Source: an uncultured Clostridia bacterium
GTDB taxonomy: Bacteria; Bacillota; Clostridia; Saccharofermentanales; Saccharofermentanaceae
Direction: 5' to 3'
Assembly: GCA_946403085.1 (NCBI GenBank)
Contig: CAMIYM010000003.1
Location: 186,001 to 250,000, forward strand
DNA: 64,000 bases
Under the pieces are notes generated by a model. It was given only the letters and a program-made list of their open reading frames with translations, was not told the origin of the DNA and did not search any database. Shown here piece after piece: positions 54,654-63,340 of the stretch. The stretch's first letter is position 1. Each line of letters opens with the position of its first letter. The position numbers and the translations under genes are program-made.

Positions 54654-56180
54654 ATGGCAGTATGTCCTAATTGCGGCGCAGCTAATGATGAAGGCTCAAA
54701 GTTCTGCAGCAGTTGTGGCGGACCTCTTCCTGTATCCGCACCTGCACCCGCAGCAGCACCTGCACCTGCACCCCAGCCCGTTCAGCCGGTACAGCCCCAG
54801 GCAGTCCCGGTACAGCCTCAGGTACAGCCTGTTGCACAGCCCGTTTATGCTCAGCCGATCACACAGCCTGTTGCTCAGCAGCCTAAGACTAACGGACTTT
54901 GTAAGGCCGGTTTTATTCTGGGTATTATAGGTTTCTTTACAGCCGGTATAACCAGTGTATTTGGCTTGATCCTTTCTGTTATCGGTCTTATTTCCGCATC
55001 CAAGAAGAAGCAGCCCGGTAAGGGTAAGGCAGTTGCCGGTATCATCATGTCCAGCATTGTCATTGTTTCGGTGATTGCATTCTGGGGAGTTTTCATGAAC
55101 GTTGTCGAGGAGGAACTCGGCTCTTCAGGTTTCAGCTCCACAAGATCCGGCAGCACTATTGATGCTGATGTTATTACTGATGTTAAGTGGATCGAGCGTG
55201 ACGGTTCTTATCTTGTTTTCGGTAAGGGTAAGTCATTCAAGTATTACCAGTCTTATGCTGATACTTCTGATTATTACTATACCGGAACATATAAGCTCTA
55301 CTTCGGTCAGGAAGCTATCGACAAGATAACAAAGGAATACAAAGAGTACGGTGTAACTGAAGACGAACTCGAAGATGTTTTCGCAAGAAACAGCAAGTAT
55401 AAGCTCGAGAACTTCGTATTCCTGGTTCTTGAGAATGACGGCCAGTGGATCGGCGGAGAGAACGTTAAGGATGAGAAGTGGGATACACCTTATTTCGGCT
55501 TCTATATGAAGACTTCAGGTAAGACAGTTCTCGATATCGCAAATATGAATACTGCTGAGTATTACTATTTCGTTCCTGAAGATGATTTCGATAAGACCAA
55601 CACACCTTCCACTACTGCAGCAACAACAACTGAGGAAACCACAGAGGCTACAACTGAAGCTACAACAACTACAACAGAAGCAACAACTGAAGCTACTACT
55701 GAGGCAACCACAGAAGCTACAACTGCAGAGACAACAGCAGCTGATCCTAATGCCAAGACAATGGGTGACAGCATAACAGGTTATGTTACATTGACTCAGG
55801 GTACATGGGCAGACTGGACTGAAGCTGATGGCCAGTCAGCTATGTATGCTTCAAGAGTTCAGAAATACAACATGAAGACAAGGTCTATCATCAACCTCTC
55901 TGTTTACAAGAATAAGTACAACAAGAATGTTCTGGATAAGATGGCTGAGACATACACTACAAATCTCGGCAAGCAGGGCTTTACCAACATTACTTCTGAA
56001 AAGACCACAATGGGCGGCTATGATGCTTACACAGTTACAGGTCTTTATAAGGATGGAATGTACCTTACAATCTGGATATTCATTGATAAGAATGACCAGC
56101 TCCACTACATTTCTGTTGAGTATATGCCGAGCGATAAGGCATCTTACGAGATGGTAAGAGACACTTACAGATTAGACTGA
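54654..56180 (+). CDS. Zinc-ribbon, DUF4190-like membrane protein with repeat linkers
   Basis: A 508-residue protein. Residues 4-25 form a double CxxC zinc ribbon (CPNC and CSSC). A Pro/Gln/Val-rich linker (about 28-80) leads to a two-helix DUF4190-like membrane region (about 85-150). A domain of about 170 residues precedes a Thr/Glu/Ala repeat linker (about 320-365, TTEATTEATTE units) and a C-terminal beta-rich domain (about 375-508; YAS...RTIINLSV) that looks like the PsbP/DcrB type fold. AAGGAG precedes the ATG. Similar zinc-ribbon proteins (8029, 84) suggest a lineage-specific group of envelope sensors. No defined function. Confidence 0.75.
   Translation: MAVCPNCGAANDEGSKFCSSCGGPLPVSAPAPAAAPAPAPQPVQPVQPQAVPVQPQVQPVAQPVYAQPITQPVAQQPKTNGLCKAGFILGIIGFFTAGITSVFGLILSVIGLISASKKKQPGKGKAVAGIIMSSIVIVSVIAFWGVFMNVVEEELGSSGFSSTRSGSTIDADVITDVKWIERDGSYLVFGKGKSFKYYQSYADTSDYYYTGTYKLYFGQEAIDKITKEYKEYGVTEDELEDVFARNSKYKLENFVFLVLENDGQWIGGENVKDEKWDTPYFGFYMKTSGKTVLDIANMNTAEYYYFVPEDDFDKTNTPSTTAATTTEETTEATTEATTTTTEATTEATTEATTEATTAETTAADPNAKTMGDSITGYVTLTQGTWADWTEADGQSAMYASRVQKYNMKTRSIINLSVYKNKYNKNVLDKMAETYTTNLGKQGFTNITSEKTTMGGYDAYTVTGLYKDGMYLTIWIFIDKNDQLHYISVEYMPSDKASYEMVRDTYRLD
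55600..55745 (+). repeat. Thr/Glu/Ala-coding repeat
   Basis: Short repeats of ACA/ACT, GAA and GCT codons encode the wall-spanning linker of the zinc-ribbon protein. The reverse strand is open because of this composition and is not a gene. Confidence 0.75.
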
Positions 56181-56199
56181 TAAGTCCTTTAAGAAAGAA

Positions 56200-56242
56200 A
56201 AAAGAGGCGTTGCGGCAATTCTTTGCTGCAGCGCCTTTTAAG
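56200..56242. terminator. Bidirectional terminator between convergent genes
   Basis: AGGCGTTGCGGCAA and TTGCTGCAGCGCCT pair with a few mismatches, with A-rich bases on one side and TTTTAAG on the other, so it can end both the zinc-ribbon and acyltransferase genes. Confidence 0.7.
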
Positions 56243-57290
56243 TTTTAGCTGAGATGATCTCTTTCCGCCGTTTGTAATAACTTGAGAATGCTTTGACTGC
56301 AAGTTTCTGAAGGAATTTTACGAGACGGCGGAGCAGGGGTGAGACAAGCCATGTTCCTATGATGATCATTACTATAACGTAGAGATATGTGGTAAACGGT
56401 GCACCGGCTGTTCTGTCGAATCCAAAAAGACCTGCTATTCCAAATATAAACTGTTTCAATAAGTATTCTGTTCCGCATAGATACAAAGTGTCCGATCCGA
56501 TCTTCTGAAAAACCCGGACATTGCAAAACAGCTTGGATAAGAGAATGGCAAAAGCAATGAGGAGGAGTGCTCTGGATGAAGCGTGCACTGTAGAGTAGAT
56601 GTTGTTGATCCATTTTGTGGCGATGATTACTTTATCCAAAGGATTGCAGTTAAAGAACTCGATTATCGCATAAGCACCTGTTCCGATGAACAGAAGTATT
56701 TTAAGCAGTCTGTATTTTGCATTATCAAACAGTATGTTGATCGCAGAATACAGATAGTATCCTAAAGCAAAATAGAATACGTAATAGATACTGTCTATAT
56801 TGAAAAGCAAGCTGGGTTCGTGATAATAAAATGGTTTGGTGAGAATCACTGAAGTAATGATCAGAATTCTTATTGCTTTGAATTTGATCATCTTGATAGC
56901 TTTGAAAGCAATCTCGATTACGAACAGGCATGTAAGGAACCAGAGACTTTCGGCGCAGAAACAGTTACGGATGCATCCTAATGCAATAGTTAACAGGTTT
57001 ATCTTGAGATTTTCTGTTCCGGTCAAGATGCAGTTTGTGATAAGTGCAAAGAACGCGAAAAGATAGAAGGGAAGAAGAATCCTTAATGCCTTCTTCTTAA
57101 GGAATTCTATAAAACTCAGGTCTTTCTCAAATGTGCAGGAACAACCTGAAAGGAAAAAGAATAACGGAACATGAAATTTAAATACATATTCATAGAACAA
57201 GCCCGCTTCTTTGCCGAAGTGTCCGAGGAAAATGCATACAATACCGATACACTTTGCAACATCAAGCCATGTTATTCTTTTATAATCCAT
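56238..57290 (-). CDS. Acyltransferase 3 family membrane protein
   Basis: A 350-residue membrane acyltransferase with about ten helices. The family start WLDVAKCIGIVCIFLGHFG carries the catalytic His, followed by FKFHVPLFFFLSG. It probably O-acetylates a surface polysaccharide, teichoic acid or peptidoglycan; the substrate is not visible. The start at 57290 has only weak GGGGAA upstream. It is alone on the minus strand between convergent and divergent neighbours. Confidence 0.87.
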   Translation of the reverse strand: MDYKRITWLDVAKCIGIVCIFLGHFGKEAGLFYEYVFKFHVPLFFFLSGCSCTFEKDLSFIEFLKKKALRILLPFYLFAFFALITNCILTGTENLKINLLTIALGCIRNCFCAESLWFLTCLFVIEIAFKAIKMIKFKAIRILIITSVILTKPFYYHEPSLLFNIDSIYYVFYFALGYYLYSAINILFDNAKYRLLKILLFIGTGAYAIIEFFNCNPLDKVIIATKWINNIYSTVHASSRALLLIAFAILLSKLFCNVRVFQKIGSDTLYLCGTEYLLKQFIFGIAGLFGFDRTAGAPFTTYLYVIVMIIIGTWLVSPLLRRLVKFLQKLAVKAFSSYYKRRKEIISAKT

Positions 57291-57448
57291 TTGGTTATCG
57301 GGGAATCCTTTCTCCTGTGAAAGCCAAGTCTTAAGTTATTAAGGATATAAGCACTGAATATTGTTTTTTTATTAAATAACGAGATTATACAGATCGTAAT
57401 TATTTCAAGCAATTCAAGTTTTTTGATACTTTCATTTGAATCTTACTG

Positions 57449-57477
57449 TTGACTTTTTAGGCATAAAGTATTATTTT
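57449..57477 (+). promoter_or_regulatory. Promoter of the trp operon
   Basis: TTGACT (57449-57454) and TATTTT (57472-57477) are 17 bases apart, just before the T-box leader. Confidence 0.75.
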
Positions 57478-57483
57478 TGTCGT

Positions 57484-57745
57484 AACAATCAAACCGTTGA
57501 AGCGGAGATAAAGATAGTAGCAGGCCATACAGAGAGCTTCCGTTGCTGAGAGTGAAGCTGAAACCGTATTATCAAATGGACCGCGGAGGGTGCATTAAAT
57601 GTGCAACGTAAGACTCGCGTAAGTAGTCCGGGATATGTTGGTATCCTTAGAGTGTGCGTCTCACAAACGCAAAGCCAGGGTGGCACCGCGGATTAGTCTT
57701 AATTCGTCCCCGGCAGGAACACTATAATTCCTGCTGGGGATTTTT
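57484..57745 (+). promoter_or_regulatory. T-box riboswitch specific for tRNA-Trp
   Basis: The leader carries an AGAGAG element and GTTGCTGAGAG of stem I, then the specifier TGG (57577-57579) followed by A and the CCGCGGAGG segment, and the invariant T-box AGGGTGGCACCGCG (57677-57690). A strong terminator stem (57708-57719 with 57728-57739, then T5) lies at its end and would be replaced by the antiterminator when uncharged tRNA-Trp binds. It therefore turns on trpD and the genes after it during tryptophan shortage. The specifier was read by alignment to known leaders. Confidence 0.93.
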
Positions 57746-57785
57746 CATTTCCGGCAGAACAACGGGCCGAAAGGAGAAAAGAAAA

Positions 57786-58811
57786 ATGATTAAGGCGGCA
57801 ATTGAGAAGATCGTAAACAAGGAAGACCTCACATACGAAGAGGCTTACGAGACAATGAATGAGATCATGGGCGGCATGTCCACATCCACCCAGAATGCGG
57901 CATTCCTCGCAGCATTGTCCACAAAGAGCGCAAGATTCGAGACTATCGATGAGATCACAGGATGTGCAGCAGCAATGCGTGAACATGCTCTTAAGGTCGA
58001 CAAGGGCGGCATGGAAGTGCTCGAGATCGTAGGAACAGGCGGAGACAGGGCAGGAAGCTTTAACATCTCCACAACATCAGCATTCGTCGCAGCTTCAGCT
58101 GGTATCAAGATCGCAAAGCACGGCAACCGCGCTGCATCTTCCAAGTCAGGTACTGCTGACTGTCTCGAAGCACTTGGAGCAAATATCAATCTTGAACCTG
58201 AAAAGTGTGTAGAACTCCTTAAGGAAGTTGGCTTCTGCTTCTTTTTCGCGCAGAAGTATCACACATCAATGAAATATGTAGGACCTATCCGTAAGGAACT
58301 GGGATTCAGAACCGTATTCAATATCCTTGGACCTTTGACAAACCCTGCAACACCTGACTTCTATCTCTTGGGTGTTTATGACCAGTATCTTGCAGAACCC
58401 ATTGCACATGTATTAAAGTCTTTGGGCGCAAAGCGTGCACTCGTAGTCTACGGAGAGGATAAGCTTGATGAGATCTCAGTATCTTCCGAGACTTTTGTAG
58501 CTGAGCTTAAACCTGATGGAACGATCACAACTTATGAGATCAAGCCTGAGGGTTTCGGCTTTGCAAGAGGCACAAAGGAAGACATCGTCGGCGGTACACC
58601 TGCAGAGAATGCCGAAGTAACAAGAGGCATTCTTGAAGGCAAAATCACTGATGTAAGAAAGAGCGTTGTATGCATGAACGCAGGTGCTGCAATCTACGCA
58701 GCAGGCAAGGCTAAGACGATCGAAGAGGGTGTCGGTCAGGCTAAGCACCTCATCGAGAGCGGCGCAGCATTGGAAAAGCTTAACCAGTTTGTCGAAGCAT
58801 CAAATAAGTAA
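57786..58811 (+). CDS. trpD: Anthranilate phosphoribosyltransferase
   Basis: A 341-residue enzyme that joins anthranilate and PRPP. The PRPP-binding [13 protein letters not shown], the [27 protein letters not shown] and the [11 protein letters not shown] motifs are intact. The ATG 57786 has AAGGAG upstream; the frame is open back across the T-box but that part is leader. It is the first gene of the operon; trpE and trpG are not before it. Confidence 0.95.
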   Translation: MIKAAIEKIVNKEDLTYEEAYETMNEIMGGMSTSTQNAAFLAALSTKSARFETIDEITGCAAAMREHALKVDKGGMEVLEIVGTGGDRAGSFNISTTSAFVAASAGIKIAKHGNRAASSKSGTADCLEALGANINLEPEKCVELLKEVGFCFFFAQKYHTSMKYVGPIRKELGFRTVFNILGPLTNPATPDFYLLGVYDQYLAEPIAHVLKSLGAKRALVVYGEDKLDEISVSSETFVAELKPDGTITTYEIKPEGFGFARGTKEDIVGGTPAENAEVTRGILEGKITDVRKSVVCMNAGAAIYAAGKAKTIEEGVGQAKHLIESGAALEKLNQFVEASNK

Positions 58812-58831
58812 TCTATCGAAAAGGAAATCAT

Positions 58832-59617
58832 ATGGCAGATATTCTCGAACAGATCGCAGAACATAATCAGCAGATATATCTGGACAGGAAACTGGATGTA
58901 TCTCTCACGAAAATGATGGACATGGCATATGCTGTGCCCGGAACTGATTTTGCATTCGAGAATAAGCTTAAGGAAGAAGGCATGAGCTTTATCTGTGAAT
59001 GCAAGAAAGCATCACCTTCCAAGGGCGTTATAGCAGAAGATTTCCCTTATCTGGATATTGCCAGAAGTTATGAGACGGCAGGCGCCTCATGCATCTCAGT
59101 CTTAACCGAACCAAAATGGTTCATGGGGTCTCTTGATTATCTTGAAGAGATCGCATCGGAGGTCACAATTCCCGTTTTGAGAAAAGACTTCACTATAGAT
59201 GAGTACATGATATATGAGGCAAGGGCAAGAAAGGCATCCGCAGTTCTTCTGATCTGCTCGATACTTGATTCACAGACACTTGGCAAATACATAAGGATCT
59301 GCGATGAATTAGGTCTTTCCGCACTTGTCGAAGCACATGACAAAAATGAGTGCGATATGGCTCTTGGTGAAGGCGCAAGGGTTATCGGCGTCAATAACCG
59401 TAACTTAAGAGACTTTACTGTCGATCCCACGAACTGCTTAAGACTCAGGGACTATGTCGGAGATAAGGCTCTTTTCGTTGCAGAGAGCGGCGTCAAGAGA
59501 AGGGAAGATATCATTGAACTGGAACGCGCTGGTGTTGATGCAGTCCTTATCGGCGAATCAATGATGAGGGCGGAAGACAAGACTGAATTCCTGAATAATT
59601 TGAAAGGATTAGTGTGA
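58832..59617 (+). CDS. trpC: Indole-3-glycerol phosphate synthase
   Basis: A 261-residue TIM-barrel enzyme. The family motif FICECKKASPSKGVI and the catalytic VGVNNRNL and ESGV segments are clear. It begins 20 bases after trpD, with AAAGGAAA upstream, and its stop TGA overlaps the ATG of trpF. Confidence 0.95.
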   Translation: MADILEQIAEHNQQIYLDRKLDVSLTKMMDMAYAVPGTDFAFENKLKEEGMSFICECKKASPSKGVIAEDFPYLDIARSYETAGASCISVLTEPKWFMGSLDYLEEIASEVTIPVLRKDFTIDEYMIYEARARKASAVLLICSILDSQTLGKYIRICDELGLSALVEAHDKNECDMALGEGARVIGVNNRNLRDFTVDPTNCLRLRDYVGDKALFVAESGVKRREDIIELERAGVDAVLIGESMMRAEDKTEFLNNLKGLV

Positions 59618-60234
59618 TGTTTGGTACAGAACTTAAGATCTGCGGGCTTTCCAGACTGGAAGATGTCATTGCCGTAAACAGATTCGGTGCCGATTACGCA
59701 GGCTTCGTTTTCTTCAAAAAATCGAAAAGATACATAGATCCCTACAAAGCCGGTGAGTTGATAGAACTCTTAAGGTCTGATATAAAGTCTGTTGGTGTTT
59801 TTTTGGATGAGCCTCTGGACAGTGTTATCTCGGCTGCAAGAATAAGCGGTGTCGAGATGATCCAGCTTCACGGACATGAGTCTGAAGAATACGTCGAGTA
59901 TGTGAAGCGTACGCTGGAACGTCCTGTAATCAAGGCGTTCAAGGCAGATGAGGAAGGCGCACTTGAAAGGGCACTTAACACTTCAGCGGATTATATCCTT
60001 ATCGACTCCGGTGCAGGAACAGGTAAAAAGTTCGACTGGAGCATCCTTAAGGATTTCGGCAGGGATTATTTCCTCGCAGGAGGACTCGATCCCGAGTCTG
60101 TTGGTGAAGCGATCAGCACGCTTGAGCCGTTTGCGGTCGATGTAAGTTCGGGCGTTGAGACTGACGGCGTAAAGGATGCTGAGAAAATTGAAAAGTTTAT
60201 AAATGCAGTTAAGCTTGGAGGTAAACATGGCTGA
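59617..60234 (+). CDS. trpF: Phosphoribosylanthranilate isomerase
   Basis: A 205-residue TIM-barrel enzyme with the N-terminal LKICGLSR (catalytic Cys), IQLHGHE, and the [10 protein letters not shown] and [11 protein letters not shown] phosphate-binding segments. ATG 59617 overlaps the trpC stop; GTG at 59614 is an alternative. The end overlaps trpB by 8 bases. It is short but complete. Confidence 0.93.
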   Translation: MFGTELKICGLSRLEDVIAVNRFGADYAGFVFFKKSKRYIDPYKAGELIELLRSDIKSVGVFLDEPLDSVISAARISGVEMIQLHGHESEEYVEYVKRTLERPVIKAFKADEEGALERALNTSADYILIDSGAGTGKKFDWSILKDFGRDYFLAGGLDPESVGEAISTLEPFAVDVSSGVETDGVKDAEKIEKFINAVKLGGKHG

Positions 60235-61417
60235 TTCAAAAGGAAGATTCGGAATACACGGAGGTCAGTATATTCCCGAGACTCTGATGAATGCGGTAAT
60301 AGAGCTTGAAGAAGCTTATAACCATTATAAGAACGATCCGGAGTTCAATAAGGAACTCACAGATCTCTTGAACGATTATGCAGGACGTCCGTCAAATCTC
60401 TACTATGCAGAGAAGATGACCAAAGACTTGGGCGGCGCGAAGATCTATCTTAAAAGAGAAGATCTTAACCACACAGGTTCCCACAAGATCAATAACGTTC
60501 TGGGCCAGGCTCTTCTCGCGAAAAAGATGGGCAAGACAAGACTCATCGCTGAGACCGGCGCAGGCCAGCATGGTGTTGCCACTGCAACAGCGGCAGCTCT
60601 TTTCGGAATGGAATGCGTTGTGTTCATGGGCAAGGTCGACTGTGAGAGACAGGCTTTGAACGTATACAGGATGAAGCTCCTCGGAGCAGATGTCGTACCT
60701 GTCACATCTGGCACGGCTACACTGAAGGACGCAGTATCCGAATGTATGCGTGAATGGACGACAAGGATCGACGATACTCACTACTGCTTAGGTTCAGTAA
60801 TGGGTCCCCATCCTTTCCCGACTATCGTACGTGACTTCCAGGCAGTAATCTCCCGTGAGTCAAAAGCGCAGGTTCTCGAAAAGGAGGGCCGCCTGCCTGA
60901 TTATGTTCTCGCATGCTGCGGCGGCGGTTCAAATGCGATCGGATCTTTCTATCACTATATAGAAGACAAGTCAGTTAACCTCATCGGCTGTGAAGCAGCC
61001 GGCAGAGGTATAGATACATTCGAGACGGCTGCTACGATCAATACAGGCAGGCTCGGAATCTTCCACGGCATGAAGTCATATTTCTGCCAGGATGAATTCG
61101 GCCAGATCGCACCTGTATATTCGATCTCCGCAGGCCTTGATTATCCGGGTATCGGACCTGAGCATGCGATGCTCCACGATACGGGAAGGGCACAGTATGT
61201 TGCCGTTACAGACGATGAAGCTGTTAATGCTTTTGAGTATCTGTCCAGAACAGAGGGCATTATCCCTGCGATCGAATCCGCGCACGCCGTTGCACACGCA
61301 ATAAAGCTTGCTCCTACACTTTCCAAGGACAAGATCATGGTCATCACGATCTCCGGTAGAGGAGACAAGGACTGCGCTGCGATCGCACGCTACAGAGGGG
61401 AGAACATCAATGAGTAA
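60227..61417 (+). CDS. trpB: Tryptophan synthase beta subunit
   Basis: A 396-residue PLP enzyme that condenses indole and serine. HTGSHKINN holds the PLP Lys; the ETGAGQHG and [10 protein letters not shown] motifs are intact. ATG 60227 has GGAGG upstream and overlaps the end of trpF by 8 bases. Confidence 0.96.
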   Translation: MADSKGRFGIHGGQYIPETLMNAVIELEEAYNHYKNDPEFNKELTDLLNDYAGRPSNLYYAEKMTKDLGGAKIYLKREDLNHTGSHKINNVLGQALLAKKMGKTRLIAETGAGQHGVATATAAALFGMECVVFMGKVDCERQALNVYRMKLLGADVVPVTSGTATLKDAVSECMREWTTRIDDTHYCLGSVMGPHPFPTIVRDFQAVISRESKAQVLEKEGRLPDYVLACCGGGSNAIGSFYHYIEDKSVNLIGCEAAGRGIDTFETAATINTGRLGIFHGMKSYFCQDEFGQIAPVYSISAGLDYPGIGPEHAMLHDTGRAQYVAVTDDEAVNAFEYLSRTEGIIPAIESAHAVAHAIKLAPTLSKDKIMVITISGRGDKDCAAIARYRGENINE

Positions 61418-62186
61418 TATAGCTAAAGCATTTGAGAACGGTAAAGCGTTCATTCCTTTTATCACATGCGGCGACCCTGATCTTGAGACGACTGCTGCCT
61501 GCGTCGTGGAGATGCAGAAGGCCGGAGCTTCTTTGGTCGAACTCGGCATTCCTTTCTCAGACCCGACCGCTGAAGGTCCGGTCATCATGGAGGCAAGCCT
61601 TCGTGCATTGGAAGGCGGCTGCACCACGGATAAGGTTTTCGATATGGTGAGAAAACTCCGCACTGAGATGGGAGTTACGATCCCCATGGTCTTCATGACA
61701 TACGCGAACGTCGTATTCTCATACGGAATCGAGCGTTTCTGCCAGAAGTCGGCTGAGGTCGGCATCGGAGGTTTCATCCTGCCTGACGTGCCTTATGAGG
61801 AGAAGGATGAATTTGATTCCATCTGCAGGAATTATGGCATCGACCTGATCTCTCTCATCGCACCCACATCTCACGAGCGCATCTCCATGATCGCGAAAGA
61901 GGCTTCAGGCTTCATCTACATCGTATCGAGCCTCGGCGTCACAGGCGTCAGGAGCAATATCACGACAGACATTCCGTCGCTCTGCGCTGCAGTCAAGTCT
62001 TCAACTGATGTACCGTGTGCGATCGGCTTCGGAATCTCAACTCCGGAGCAGGCTGCTTCCATGTCCAAGAGCGCTGACGGTGTTATCGTAGGTTCAGCTA
62101 TCGTAAAGATCGTCGCTCAGTATGGCAAAGATGCACCTTCGCATGTCGGAGAGTATGTAAAGTCGATGGTGGACGCGATCAAGTAA
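61410..62186 (+). CDS. trpA: Tryptophan synthase alpha subunit
   Basis: A 258-residue subunit that cleaves indole-glycerol phosphate. The motifs [11 protein letters not shown] (catalytic Glu region follows in [15 protein letters not shown]) and the C-terminal [10 protein letters not shown] and GVIVGSAIV are typical. It overlaps the end of trpB by 8 bases with GAGGGGAG before the start. It ends the operon. Confidence 0.95.
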   Translation: MSNIAKAFENGKAFIPFITCGDPDLETTAACVVEMQKAGASLVELGIPFSDPTAEGPVIMEASLRALEGGCTTDKVFDMVRKLRTEMGVTIPMVFMTYANVVFSYGIERFCQKSAEVGIGGFILPDVPYEEKDEFDSICRNYGIDLISLIAPTSHERISMIAKEASGFIYIVSSLGVTGVRSNITTDIPSLCAAVKSSTDVPCAIGFGISTPEQAASMSKSADGVIVGSAIVKIVAQYGKDAPSHVGEYVKSMVDAIK

Positions 62187-62220
62187 TTTTCAGACTTTAA
62201 TACGTGAAATGACTGATAAA

Positions 62221-62256
62221 AGCAGGAGGACAGGTGTGTCCTCCTGTTGTTTTTTC
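62221..62256 (+). terminator. Intrinsic terminator of the trp operon
   Basis: CAGGAGGACA and TGTCCTCCTG form a perfect 10-bp stem with loop GGTG, followed by TTG and T6. Confidence 0.92.
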
Positions 62257-62329
62257 GCGTTTACTCAGTCCGTGACCTAAAAACGAATGGTGTAAGATAG
62301 TACTATCCCATCGTAAGGAGGATTCGAAA

Positions 62330-62893
62330 ATGGACCAGATCAAGATCGGAGCTTTACTTAAGGAATTAAGAAAAGAACGTAATCTTACTCAGGAAGCGAT
62401 CGCCGATAAGTTCGGCGTATCACAGAGATCTGTTTCGCGATGGGAAAACGGGAACACGATGCCGGATATCAGTATTCTGATCGAGCTTTCAGACTTCTAC
62501 GATGTTGACCTTCGCGAAATATTAAAAGGCGAAAGGAAGGAAACCAGGATGAACGAAGATCTTAAAGAAACATTGGCATTGGTATCAGACTACACGGCAG
62601 AAGAGAAGAAGAAGATCGCAAGATCTATCATCGTCAAGATAGGCGTAACGGCATTGGCATTTGTCTTGCTCGGAATAATCGTCCTTTTCCGGCTTGAGAG
62701 CAACTGGTGGTGGCATCAGACAGCAGAGCTGTGCCTCATACTCGGAATTACATACCAGATCTTTAACATTACCGAGCTTCTGCAGCTGACGGGAAAGATC
62801 CGCAAAAAGGACGAAGGCAAATGCATCGCTATCACGATCATTGTATTCATGGCATTGAACATACTGACCATGGCGGTTGAGTATTTTATCTGA
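62330..62893 (+). CDS. XRE-family regulator with membrane helices
   Basis: A 187-residue protein: a helix-turn-helix at about 7-62 (LTQEAIADKFGVSQRSVSRWE, related to that at 84), a linker to about 100, then three membrane helices (about 105-125, 135-150 and 163-183). Such membrane XRE proteins are common in clostridia next to membrane or ABC genes. AAGGAGG gives the start. It has its own terminator; the target is not visible. Confidence 0.82.
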   Translation: MDQIKIGALLKELRKERNLTQEAIADKFGVSQRSVSRWENGNTMPDISILIELSDFYDVDLREILKGERKETRMNEDLKETLALVSDYTAEEKKKIARSIIVKIGVTALAFVLLGIIVLFRLESNWWWHQTAELCLILGITYQIFNITELLQLTGKIRKKDEGKCIAITIIVFMALNILTMAVEYFI

Positions 62894-62917
62894 TCAATTA
62901 GAATTACTATCCGGAAG

Positions 62918-62950
62918 CCGGGCGGAAATTATGGATCCGCCTGGTTTTCC
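62918..62950 (+). terminator. Terminator after the XRE gene
   Basis: CCGGGCGGA pairs with TCCGCCTGG (one G-T pair), followed by TTTTCC. Confidence 0.7.
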
Positions 62951-62987
62951 TGTTTTCGAAAAATTCATGTATGGACCATTGCTGGAA

Positions 62988-63080
62988 TTTTGCCAAAACC
63001 AGCCCTGATTCAGCAAAAAAATAGCAAAATGAAGTGGTTTTGCAAAAATCCTTGCCAAAAGCACTATGGTTTTGGCAAAA
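62988..63080. repeat. Cluster of TTTTGSCAAAA repeats
   Basis: TTTTGCCAAAACC (62988-63000) is exactly inverted as GGTTTTGGCAAAA (63068-63080). Between them are TTTTGCAAAAA (63038) and CTTGCCAAAAG (63051), plus two TCAGCAAA copies. Four related half-palindromic sites in 93 bases look like a protein-binding array or a structured untranslated region. Confidence 0.6.
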
Positions 63081-63248
63081 AATCAGCAAATAGGGTTATC
63101 TGCTTTTCGCGGATCTCATCGAAAACCTGGCGAGACAAAAAAGACTGATTATCCTGTGCCGTCCTAAGGTTTAACCGTGTATTTTTGAGACGTTTTCTTA
63201 TCGTTTTCTGCAAATATGAAATTTGCCTTTGTTCGTGGGGGTTTCCGA

Positions 63249-63277
63249 TTGAAATACCCCCTTTATTTATATATAAT
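63249..63277 (+). promoter_or_regulatory. Promoter of the GGGtGRT gene
   Basis: TTGAAA (63249-63254) and TATAAT (63272-63277) are 17 bases apart. The -35 box lies in the inverted repeat GGGGGTTTC...GAAATACCCCC (63237-63261), so a protein or hairpin there could control it. Confidence 0.8.
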
Positions 63278-63340
63278 AACTACTCGGAAACTTTATTTCA
63301 TTCCACCAACAAATTCCTTGAAAGGAAAGGAGAAATAGAC

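Larger units (their letters stand above)
62894..63340. other. Non-coding region between the XRE and GGGtGRT genes
   Basis: I see no protein gene or RNA gene in these 447 bases. It holds, in order, the XRE terminator, the TTTTGSCAAAA repeat cluster, an otherwise featureless AT-rich stretch (63082-63236), a GC-clamped hairpin (63237-63261) and the promoter of the last gene. Confidence 0.6.

Noticed and set aside
55565..55774. Val/Ala-rich frame on the minus strand
   Set aside because: Antisense of the Thr/Glu/Ala repeat linker; composition artefact.
57654..57785. N-terminal extension of trpD
   Set aside because: It crosses the T-box and its terminator; the true start at 57786 has AAGGAG and matches the family N-terminus.
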